This document shows, piece after piece, positions 24,015 through 29,897 of a stretch of DNA of 29,897 nucleotides. This DNA comes from an uncultured Oscillospiraceae bacterium. Its GTDB lineage: Bacteria > Bacillota > Clostridia > Oscillospirales > Acutalibacteraceae. The notes under the pieces are model-generated. The model did not search any database. It saw only the letters and a program-made list of their open reading frames with translations, and was not told the origin of the DNA. The stretch covers positions 1 through 29,897 of the forward strand of contig URNB01000016.1 in NCBI GenBank assembly GCA_900549055.1. The letters run 5' to 3'. The stretch's first letter is position 1. Every line of letters begins with the position of its first letter. Made by a program: the position numbers and the translations under genes.

Positions 24015-24710
24015 TTACCGCCTGTTTCTCTTGCTAATTGCCAAAAGGCGTATAAGCTGCGTGAGCGATACAAGCAGAGCCGCAACATAGGTCATTGCAG
24101 CAGCTGAAAGCACCCTGCGCACCGCTTTTTTCTCGTCTTCCCTTATAAGTCCCGAAGAATCAAGCGTCACAAGCGCTCTGTGAGACGCGTTGAACTCAAT
24201 AGGCAGCGTTAAAAGCTGAAAAAGCAGCGCCACGCAGAAGAAAATAACGCCCAGCTTCACAAGAAAATAAAAATCGAAGATAAGCCCGATTATAAGCAGC
24301 GGCATTGAAAGCTGCGAGCCCAAATTACATACCGGCAGTATTACCGAGCGCACCTTTATGGGCACATAGCCCTTTGAGTACTGAACGGCGTGTCCCGCCT
24401 CGTGTGCGGCAACGCCCACGGCGGAAAGGTTGTTTGCGCCGTAAACCGAATCGGAAAGGCGTATAACGTTAGTCCTCGGGTCGTAGTGGTCGGTAAGATT
24501 GCCCGAAACGCGCTCTATTTTAACATTATATACACCGTTTGCCTCAAGCACCCGCCGCGCGGCGTCCGCTCCGGTAAGCGGCGAATGATGTGTGCTGTAC
24601 TTTGAAAAAACCGTTTTTACCCTTATCTGCGACCAGAGCATTATTATAATTGCCGGAACTACAAGATAAATGTAAAGCGAGTCTATACCGTAGTAATAAA
24701 AACCACCCAT
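24015..24710 (-). CDS. YugP-family membrane zinc metallopeptidase
   Basis: A 231-residue protein of the neutral zinc metallopeptidase family 2 (YugP-like). It has an N-terminal membrane segment (about 11-26), a substrate region DHYDPRTNVIRLSDSVYGANNL, the zinc-binding helix VAAHEAGHAVQY (HEAGH at 103-107), then further hydrophobic segments (about 130-170 and 205-225) and a third-ligand candidate EFNASHRAL. It is widespread in Firmicutes, with poorly known substrates, possibly membrane protein turnover. It follows ychF by 19 bp on the same strand. Confidence 0.9.
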   Translation of the reverse strand: MGGFYYYGIDSLYIYLVVPAIIIMLWSQIRVKTVFSKYSTHHSPLTGADAARRVLEANGVYNVKIERVSGNLTDHYDPRTNVIRLSDSVYGANNLSAVGVAAHEAGHAVQYSKGYVPIKVRSVILPVCNLGSQLSMPLLIIGLIFDFYFLVKLGVIFFCVALLFQLLTLPIEFNASHRALVTLDSSGLIREDEKKAVRRVLSAAAMTYVAALLVSLTQLIRLLAISKRNRR

Positions 24711-24729
24711 AAAATATCAACTCCGAAAA

Positions 24730-25833
24730 TCAAACATTAAAACGGAAGAGAACAATGTCTCCGTCCTTCATAACATATTCCTTGCCCTCGCTCCTTACAA
24801 GTCCCTTTTCCTTTGCAGCCGTCATGCTGCCGCCGCATTCGTTTATAAATTCGTCAAAGTTTATAACCTCTGCGCGAATAAAGCCGCGCTCAAAGTCGGA
24901 ATGAATTTTCCCCGCTGCCTGCGGCGCCTTTGTGCCCTGTTTAATAGTCCAGGCGCGCACCTCGGGCTTGCCTGCGGTAAGGTAAGAAATAAGCCCCAAA
25001 AGGTGGTAGCATTTTTGAATCATACGGTCAAGCCCCGAGCGCTCAAGCCCCAATTCTTCAAGGAACATAACCTTTTCTTCATCCGAAAGCCCCGAAATTT
25101 CAGCCTCCAGAGATGCGCATATCGGCAGAATTTCCGCCTTTTCGCGTTCGGCAATTTCCTTTACCGTATTGTAGTTTTTGTTGGTCTCTATGCCCGAGGT
25201 AAAGTCCTCCTCGCTCATATTGCAGGCATAAATTACAGGCTTTGCCGAAAGCAGCGCCGTGGTGTCAAGCACGTTTTGCTCTGTTTCATCGTTAATTTCA
25301 ACCGAGCGGGCGGGTAACCCGTTTTCAAGGTGGGCTATAAGCCTTTTTAAGAAATCAACCTCGCCCTGCAGCGATTTATCACCCTTAAGCGCCTTTGCGG
25401 TTTTATCAAGGCGGCGCTGCGCCATTTCAATATCCGAAAAAATAAGTTCCAAGTTTATAGTTTCAATATCGCGCGCAGGGTCAACCGAGCCTTCTACGTG
25501 AATAATATCGTCGCTTTCAAAGCAGCGCACAACGTGAACTATCGCGTCCACCTCGCGTATGTTGGAAAGGAACTTATTGCCAAGCCCCTCGCCCTTTGAA
25601 GCACCCTTTACAAGCCCCGCAATATCCACAAATTCAATGACCGCCGGGGTAAACTTGTCCGGGTTGTATATCTCCGCTAATTTTTCAAGCCGCCCGTCCG
25701 GCACGCTCACCATTCCCACATTCGGCTCTATTGTGCAAAAGGGGTAATTCGCCGACTGCGCCCCCGCGTTTGTTATTGCGTTGAAAAGGGTTGATTTGCC
25801 TACGTTCGGCAGCCCTACCATTCCTAATTTCAT
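24730..25833 (-). CDS. ychF: YchF/Ola1-family P-loop ATPase
   Basis: A 367-residue member of the Obg-related YchF family, which binds ATP rather than GTP and associates with ribosomes and stress responses. GLPNVGKST (about 6-14) is the P-loop, DIAGLVKGASKGEGLG is the switch region, and the G4 position reads NMSE instead of NKxD, the hallmark of ATP specificity. A central coiled coil (about 130-200) and the C-terminal TGS domain (RAWTIKQGTKAPQAAGKIH, then DFERGFIRAEVI) are intact. AAGGAG precedes the ATG. An integrative element is inserted 54 bp upstream of the start codon, so its native promoter may have been displaced. Confidence 0.97.
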   Translation of the reverse strand: MKLGMVGLPNVGKSTLFNAITNAGAQSANYPFCTIEPNVGMVSVPDGRLEKLAEIYNPDKFTPAVIEFVDIAGLVKGASKGEGLGNKFLSNIREVDAIVHVVRCFESDDIIHVEGSVDPARDIETINLELIFSDIEMAQRRLDKTAKALKGDKSLQGEVDFLKRLIAHLENGLPARSVEINDETEQNVLDTTALLSAKPVIYACNMSEEDFTSGIETNKNYNTVKEIAEREKAEILPICASLEAEISGLSDEEKVMFLEELGLERSGLDRMIQKCYHLLGLISYLTAGKPEVRAWTIKQGTKAPQAAGKIHSDFERGFIRAEVINFDEFINECGGSMTAAKEKGLVRSEGKEYVMKDGDIVLFRFNV

Positions 25834-25887
25834 TTATTCCCATATCTCCTTATTTTATTAGTGTTCGGGGCGTTTTTATTTGCCCAA

Positions 25888-25909
25888 CTACACCATTTCT
25901 ACACCATTT
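25888..25909. repeat. Tandem 11-bp direct repeat at the int 3' end
   Basis: CTACACCATTT occurs twice head-to-tail (25888-25898 and 25899-25909), covering the int stop codon and last codons. Its place at the element boundary suggests integrase arm-type binding sites or part of the attachment region. No other copy was noticed in the window. Confidence 0.5.
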
Positions 25910-27090
25910 TGCAGAAATGAATAGCTTTCAAATTGATGAACGGCGTTTACAAAAGAATCCTCGGTTACATGCACATATCTGTCCATAGTCATTTGAAGAC
26001 TAGAATGTCCCAAAAGCCTCTGTAAAACCTTCGGCTGCATACCGCTTTCTATCGCCCGTGTTGCGTATGTATGGCGTAAAGCGTGCATACAAAAGCGTTT
26101 AATGCCTGCTTCGTCGCACAATTTGTACAGATGTGTGTCATATGAGCTGTTTTTTGTGGGTTCGCCCGTTCTCCAATTTATAAATACAAGGTCTTTCATT
26201 TCAAGAAAAGATTTCGCCCCGGTATGCCTGTCAATAAACTCCAAGGTCTGCGAAAGCGTTTCGGAGGTTTTGCGAGTTTTTGCAGTCTTGTAAATATCCT
26301 TTAGAATTTCGTAAGCTTTATCGGTTAACGGAATAGTGCGGTAGCTTTGCGGTGTTTTCGGCGGTCCTGCTCTCCAACAGCCTTGCTCGTGCCTGTATTC
26401 TAAAGTTTTATTAACGGTTAAAGTCCGCTTTTTCCAATTGATAGCGTCCCATGTCAGGCCAATCAATTCGCCCGTGCGAAGTCCCGTTTCGAGAATAAGC
26501 GAATATTGCGCATAATTGTGAGAGCGTTTTGCGGCTTCTAAAAATTGCCGCTGTTCGCTTACTGTAAGATATTTGATGTCGTTTACTTCCCGTACAGGTT
26601 TGGTGTACCTTACGCCGTTCATAGGGTGCTTTTCAATTATATCGTTCATCAATGCGGATTTAAGCATAGTTCCCATACAAATATAAGTTTGCCTTATTGT
26701 CGAGCCTGCGTAATCGCTATCCATTTTGTTTAATACCAATTTGCAGTGCATAGGCTTGACATCGGCTAAAAGCATTTTGCCGATAACGGGCTGTATATTG
26801 AATTTATACCGTTCACGGTAATTCCTTACGGTGTTTGGGGCTAAATCACCCACAATATTATTTATCCAATATTCAAACCATTCATCAACTGTCATACTTG
26901 ACGGGGCAAAAATATTGCCGTGCTTATCTGCATATTTTGAATCCTCTAACCAGTTGCGAGCTTCCGGAAGAAGTGAAAAACATTTTTCGTGTCTTTTACC
27001 TGTTCTGTCAACAAATCTTGCGGTATATAATCCGTCCTTTCTTTGGCAAATACCTTTTCCTATTTCTTTTCCTTTAAGGTTTTTACCCAT
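25888..27090 (-). CDS. int: Tyrosine recombinase (integrase)
   Basis: A 400-residue integrase of the Tn916/phage type. It has an N-terminal arm-binding domain (about 8-60, GKGICQRKDGLYTARF), a SAM-like core-binding domain (about 65-150, TVDEWFEYWI, LAPNTVRNYRERY), and a catalytic domain with R205 (GLRTGE), K245 (PPKTPQS), H336 and R339 (HALRHTYATR), H362 (LGHSS) and the nucleophile Y372 (MDRYVH). All catalytic residues are present, so it should be active. A longer in-frame ATG exists at 27132; GGAG before the ATG at 27090 and a promoter overlapping the longer form favour this start. It lies downstream of xis and next to ychF. Confidence 0.96.
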   Translation of the reverse strand: MGKNLKGKEIGKGICQRKDGLYTARFVDRTGKRHEKCFSLLPEARNWLEDSKYADKHGNIFAPSSMTVDEWFEYWINNIVGDLAPNTVRNYRERYKFNIQPVIGKMLLADVKPMHCKLVLNKMDSDYAGSTIRQTYICMGTMLKSALMNDIIEKHPMNGVRYTKPVREVNDIKYLTVSEQRQFLEAAKRSHNYAQYSLILETGLRTGELIGLTWDAINWKKRTLTVNKTLEYRHEQGCWRAGPPKTPQSYRTIPLTDKAYEILKDIYKTAKTRKTSETLSQTLEFIDRHTGAKSFLEMKDLVFINWRTGEPTKNSSYDTHLYKLCDEAGIKRFCMHALRHTYATRAIESGMQPKVLQRLLGHSSLQMTMDRYVHVTEDSFVNAVHQFESYSFLQNGVEMV

Positions 27091-27139
27091 TTTAAAACTC
27101 CTTTCTCCAAACGAGAAAAAGAGCCAATGCAACTATTAT

Positions 27140-27168
27140 ATTATAATGCATCAGCCCTGTTTTTTCAA
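27140..27168 (-). promoter_or_regulatory. int promoter
   Basis: On the minus strand TTGAAA (27168-27163) and TATAAT (27145-27140) have a 17-bp spacer. It lies between xis and int, so integrase can be made without the upstream genes, a common arrangement that favours integration over excision. Confidence 0.7.
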
Positions 27169-27198
27169 TATAAAACATATAAAATTAATATGACCGTA

Positions 27199-27405
27199 TT
27201 AAATTGTTAATTTATTGCTGATGAATTGCTCAAATTCCTTGCGTTTAACAAGCTTTTTTGTTCCGACATATAACACGAACGGACAATTCGGACTCCGCAG
27301 CATACGGTCAATGCGGTTAATACCTATATTGCTGTATTCTGCGGCTTCCTTTACGGTCATTGTAAGCTTTAAATTAAGCGGTATACTTACATTGTTTTGT
27401 TGCAT
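27199..27405 (-). CDS. xis: Excisionase (Tn916 Xis-like)
   Basis: A 68-residue basic protein with a MerR/excisionase-type winged helix: LTMTVKEAAEYSNIGINRID, then MLRSPNCPFVLYVGTKKLVKRKEFEQFI. This matches the size and pattern of Tn916-family Xis, which bends DNA at the element ends and directs Int toward excision. AAAGGAG lies upstream of the ATG. It is 19 bp after the FtsK-like gene and about 110 bp before int. Confidence 0.88.
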   Translation of the reverse strand: MQQNNVSIPLNLKLTMTVKEAAEYSNIGINRIDRMLRSPNCPFVLYVGTKKLVKRKEFEQFISNKLTI

Positions 27406-27424
27406 TCAAACACACTCCTTTCCG

Positions 27425-28726
27425 TCAATCTTCAAAATAATATGCTTGGAAAACCGTACCGTCGTATAAGATAAATCTGCCTGCGGTATCTTTGGGTATT
27501 TGCTCTGCTGCAGCGGTGCTGTCGAGTATAATCTGCGACAGTATATTATCAGCCCTGCCGCAAATGCGGCAATCAATATTGTTTCGTATCTGCCCTGAAA
27601 GAATGGCGGCGTCAGGTCTTTGCGTTGCAAGTATCAGATGAATACCGAAAGCCCGCCCCTGTCGGGCTATTACGGACAGCTTACTTTCTATTAAGCTTAC
27701 CCGCTCTTTCTGTTCTTTTGTAAGTCCGGTTTTATCGAGTACCTCGGCAATTTCATCACAGGCAAATATGCAGCGTTTCAGTTCTTTTCCTGTTTCTCGG
27801 CAGTATTCGTCTATGTTTCGGCAATTATTTTCACGCAGTAAGACTTTTCGCCGCTGCAATTCATCTGCAAGCCCGGTCAGCAGCGTTATAAGCTCATTTT
27901 CATCAAAACACATTTTGCAGTTATCCTGCCAAATTGAGGGAAAATCCACTCCGCCCTTAAAATCCGCTATGCTGACCGACATATTTTTCTTTAATGCCTG
28001 CATAAGCAATAGCTTTAACAGAACGCTTTTACCGCTGCCTGTCGAGCCGCCGAGTAAAATGTGCGGTATTTTTTTCAGATCCACCGTGACCGTACCCAAA
28101 AGGCTTTTACCGAGCATGAGCACGGAATTACTGCCTGCAAGATAATTGTCGTTCCACACAATACGCTTTAAAAGGGAAGTATCCGCCTGAACCGCATAAA
28201 GCATAATTTCCTGTTTATTGCTGCCCTCTTTCAGATTTACTATATTCAAATTGAGCGCCGCCTCTATTTTTTGCCGTTTGTCTTCCCATTCTTTAAGCGG
28301 TATACCTACGCCGTAAAACCGATATACGGTTACCGAACTGTCTTTTTCGTCCGTTTCCTTTGAAATAAGCATAGGTATTTCTCCGGCGCTGTTTGTAAAC
28401 CCGATTCGTTTTAACCCGTTTGAAACGGTTTCGCTGCCGGCAGGAGTTCCGAGCAGTATAAGCACGGCAGGTGCGACGGCAATAATCATTAAGGGAAAGA
28501 AAAGCTTTAGCAAAGCGATAAATGCAGGGGAGATAAAGTCCGTCTTTTCAATATCAAAGTAACTTTTGCAGAAAAGCCAAAATATTATAACAGCGGCATA
28601 AACCGCCAAAATAATATATCTCCCCGATTTATTTTCTCTTACAAAATCATATCCGTTTTTAATACGAAGCAATAAATACCGCTTTTGCGTCTGCTTTTTC
28701 AGTCGTTCCTTATCATTATCGGTCAT
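27425..28726 (-). CDS. FtsK/SpoIIIE-type DNA translocase (TcpA-like coupling ATPase)
   Basis: A 433-residue protein with two N-terminal membrane segments (about 37-54 and 67-93), a linker domain, and an FtsK/SpoIIIE motor. Walker A is GGSTGSGKS (226-234), followed by SIADFKGGVDF; Walker B is CIFACDE (about 319-325); LATQRPDA and the C-terminal NIDCRICGRADN (then LSQIILD) are also typical. The gamma DNA-reading domain of chromosomal FtsK is absent, as in mobile-element TcpA/Orf21-like ATPases. An in-frame GTG at 28741 overlaps the rep stop, but GAGGAGGG fits the ATG at 28726. It probably pumps or couples element DNA for transfer; replication or segregation help is an alternative. Confidence 0.9.
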   Translation of the reverse strand: MTDNDKERLKKQTQKRYLLLRIKNGYDFVRENKSGRYIILAVYAAVIIFWLFCKSYFDIEKTDFISPAFIALLKLFFPLMIIAVAPAVLILLGTPAGSETVSNGLKRIGFTNSAGEIPMLISKETDEKDSSVTVYRFYGVGIPLKEWEDKRQKIEAALNLNIVNLKEGSNKQEIMLYAVQADTSLLKRIVWNDNYLAGSNSVLMLGKSLLGTVTVDLKKIPHILLGGSTGSGKSVLLKLLLMQALKKNMSVSIADFKGGVDFPSIWQDNCKMCFDENELITLLTGLADELQRRKVLLRENNCRNIDEYCRETGKELKRCIFACDEIAEVLDKTGLTKEQKERVSLIESKLSVIARQGRAFGIHLILATQRPDAAILSGQIRNNIDCRICGRADNILSQIILDSTAAAEQIPKDTAGRFILYDGTVFQAYYFED

Positions 28727-28737
28727 AGAAACCCTCC

Positions 28738-29679
28738 TCACCTGAAATAAATTTCTTCTGTCTGCCCGCCGGCTTTATAAAAGAAAACGCGGTGAATACG
28801 GCGTATAAATGCTTTCCATGTTTCGGGGTGATTGTGCTTGACATCAATATACTGCTCGTTTAAGGGCAGGTTAGAGGTTATATACACCTTTGTATAACAC
28901 GCGGTGCGGTCGGAATACCGTGCCGGTAGTGTAAGCGGATATATGTCAAGATAATTAAGCATTGTTTCTATCGGTATTTGAGAATTAAATTCTTCAAAAA
29001 CCAATATATCCTGACCGTGGTACGAATCAAACCGTACACCGTTTTTCCCGTTGTAATCGGTAATTCTGCATATTTCGCTTGCGGGGTGCTTTTTATATAT
29101 ACCGCTTGTTTTTCCCGTGCCCGACGCTCCGAACAGATATGTAACGGTAAGCTCTCTGTTTTCGGAACGGTAGCGCTCCGAAAGATATGCCTCGCGCAAA
29201 ATATCTATATCCTTTAGCTTAAAGGCAAAAGAGGGTGTTTCGTCTATTATTTCTGTCGTTGATAAGCCGTCCTTTACATTGCAAAGCAGCTTATACATTT
29301 TCGGGTCGCGCTCCTCACATTCATTCGGTATATTCCCAAATTCGTAAAAGCTGCCCTTATGTGAGGTTTCACTCTTTTTATCGTCTGCCCATTTGCCCTC
29401 CTTGCGTATATAGTCGCGGTTTTCCTTTGCACTGCCGAATGCCTTTTCTATGTGTGCGGTGGGAAAACGGTTTTTAACAGTTGAAAAGCGAATAGGGGAT
29501 TTAGAGTAAATGAAAATATGGGTGTGAAATGTTCCCGTTGTTGCCGTTTCGTCCGCCATACAGTAATAATCCGGACAAAACAGATTTAAAATTTTGCGAA
29601 TACCGTCACGGTCAAGCCCGCAGTCCTGCGGATTATTGATTGTAAGCGTCCATTTGCGTGATTGCGGATTAGAAGCCAT
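28738..29679 (-). CDS. rep: CRESS-DNA-virus-type Rep: HUH endonuclease plus SF3 helicase
   Basis: A 313-residue rolling-circle initiator. Endonuclease motif I is KWTLTINNP (9-17); motif II is FHTHIFIY with H52 and H54; motif III is DYIRKEG with Y90 as the presumed nicking tyrosine and K93. The stretch AHIEKAFGSAKENRDYIRKE (75-94) resembles the circovirus Rep stretch HIEKAKGTDQQNKEYCSKEG, as I recall it. The superfamily 3 helicase follows: Walker A GASGTGKT (184-191), Walker B DILVFEEF (224-231), motif C VYITSN (265-270) and an arginine-finger candidate RRIHR (293-297). This is the full circovirus-like order and length. The ATG at 29679 has AAAGGAGG. The gene overlaps the FtsK-like gene's alternative start and is preceded by an origin-like hairpin. 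It may also act as the relaxase. Confidence 0.93.
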   Translation of the reverse strand: MASNPQSRKWTLTINNPQDCGLDRDGIRKILNLFCPDYYCMADETATTGTFHTHIFIYSKSPIRFSTVKNRFPTAHIEKAFGSAKENRDYIRKEGKWADDKKSETSHKGSFYEFGNIPNECEERDPKMYKLLCNVKDGLSTTEIIDETPSFAFKLKDIDILREAYLSERYRSENRELTVTYLFGASGTGKTSGIYKKHPASEICRITDYNGKNGVRFDSYHGQDILVFEEFNSQIPIETMLNYLDIYPLTLPARYSDRTACYTKVYITSNLPLNEQYIDVKHNHPETWKAFIRRIHRVFFYKAGGQTEEIYFR

Positions 29680-29699
29680 ATGAAATTCCTCCTTTCATT

Positions 29700-29711
29700 G
29701 CTACTGCTACT
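29700..29711 (-). repeat. Tandem hexamer AGTAGC x2 beside the origin stem (iteron candidate)
   Basis: On the rep coding strand AGTAGC is repeated head-to-tail immediately 3' of the origin stem-loop, 4 nt from the stem base. Circoviruses carry tandem hexamers bound by Rep at the same place. Binding is inferred. Confidence 0.55.
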
Positions 29712-29715
29712 TATG

Positions 29716-29748
29716 CTTCCATAAGGGTAATACTTGCCCTTATGGAAG
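29716..29748 (-). other. Circovirus-like rolling-circle origin stem-loop
   Basis: Arms CTTCCATAAGGG (29716-29727) and CCCTTATGGAAG (29737-29748) are perfect 12-bp complements enclosing a 9-nt loop. On the rep coding strand the loop and the first stem base read AAGTATTAC (29735 down to 29727), which fits the NANTATTAC nonanucleotide nicked by circovirus and geminivirus Rep. By analogy the nick would fall between the second T and the A, between 29729 and 29728. The hairpin ends 37 bp before the rep start codon. Confidence 0.85.
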
Positions 29749-29829
29749 TGCGGCGCTGCGCCGCCGCCGGGGAATATTTTTACTAAGGCAAAAATATTCT
29801 GTTCCCCTGTCGGCATTACAGCGCCGCAC
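29748..29829. other. Nested inverted repeats upstream of the origin
   Basis: GTGCGGCGCTG (29748-29758) and CAGCGCCGCAC (29819-29829) are perfect 11-bp inverted repeats. They enclose a second hairpin, GAATATTTTT (29772-29781) with AAAAATATTC (29790-29799), flanked by GGGG and CCCC. The set can fold as a branched structure abutting the origin stem. It could be a single-strand origin, a transfer origin or the rep promoter/leader. Bases 29830-29897 beyond it show nothing I can assign. Confidence 0.55.
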
Positions 29830-29897
29830 AGCATTATGGCTTTTTATTAACCAATGAAATACCTGTAGCCTTTGCGCTGATTTGTGTTTTTCCCTGG

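Larger units (their letters stand above)
25834..29897 (-). mobile_element. Integrative element with CRESS-type Rep, FtsK-like ATPase, Xis and Int (partial)
   Basis: Four same-strand genes (rep, ftsK-like, xis, int), with an origin-like hairpin upstream of rep, form a recombination/replication module next to the housekeeping gene ychF. Int at the chromosomal junction marks one end, somewhere in 25834-25910. The other end is beyond the window, so size, cargo and the att repeat cannot be determined. The set resembles small integrative and mobilisable elements of Firmicutes that pair a rolling-circle-type Rep/relaxase with an FtsK/TcpA-like ATPase. The virus-like Rep with its own origin is the notable part. 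Confidence 0.85.

Noticed and set aside
27425..28726. FtsK-like gene as the chromosomal cell-division FtsK
   Set aside because: It is too short, has two rather than four membrane segments and no gamma domain, and is embedded between rep and xis of a mobile element.
25888..29679. Region as a conventional prophage
   Set aside because: No capsid, terminase, tail or lysis gene is visible in the portion present; int, xis, FtsK and Rep fit an integrative element better.
29716..29748. Hairpin upstream of rep as an intrinsic terminator
   Set aside because: No U-run follows on either strand, and the loop carries the NANTATTAC motif with flanking hexamers next to a CRESS Rep.

Overview
The window reads as the chromosome of an anaerobic, probably gut-associated Clostridia-type Firmicute. 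This is inferred from the gene set (oxygen-sensitive class III ribonucleotide reductase with its activase, a YugP-like zinc peptidase, YitT and ECF BioY membrane proteins), the strong GGAGG-type ribosome sites and sigma-A promoters, and genes that are mostly on the minus strand. The species cannot be named from the sequence alone.

Layout. (1) 1-3486: a minus-strand cluster (GH10 xylanase, a decayed short-chain dehydrogenase, an MBL-fold hydrolase and the Fe-S carrier ATPase Mrp). It is flanked by inverted copies of a repeat; the right-hand copy is a 263-bp array of six consecutive hairpins with imperfect terminal inverted repeats. (2) 3604-5562: a DMT/EamA transporter divergent from a LacI-type regulator. 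(3) 5573-8814: a deoxynucleotide operon nrdD-nrdG-dut with candidate NrdR boxes. (4) 8933-11627: a YitT membrane protein, a small DtxR-type metalloregulator overlapping an alpha/beta hydrolase, and bioY behind a consensus promoter covered by a BirA-type operator. (5) 11755-19478: rpoB-rpoC as a stand-alone transcription unit with its own promoter, leader hairpin and terminator, not linked here to rplJL or rpsL. (6) 19495-25833: a long minus-strand cluster ychF, zinc peptidase, CmpB-like membrane protein, alr, glpK, serine hydrolase and small membrane protein, ending in an intrinsic terminator. (7) 25834-29897: one end of an integrative mobile element inserted just upstream of ychF, with rep, an FtsK-like ATPase, xis and int all reading toward ychF.

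The most striking content is region 7. Its Rep protein has the full architecture of CRESS-DNA (circovirus-type) initiators: an HUH endonuclease followed by a superfamily 3 helicase, with segments that closely resemble circovirus Rep as I remember it. Immediately upstream of rep lies a perfect 12-bp stem with a 9-nt loop carrying AAGTATTAC on the rep coding strand. This fits the circovirus/geminivirus nonanucleotide NANTATTAC, and a tandem hexamer AGTAGC-AGTAGC follows the stem at the place where circoviruses carry their Rep-binding hexamers. A bacterial integrative element therefore carries a virus-like rolling-circle initiator together with its apparent origin, next to a DNA-pumping ATPase and an integrase/excisionase pair. 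The likely cycle is excision, rolling-circle replication and possibly transfer. The far end of the element is outside the window.
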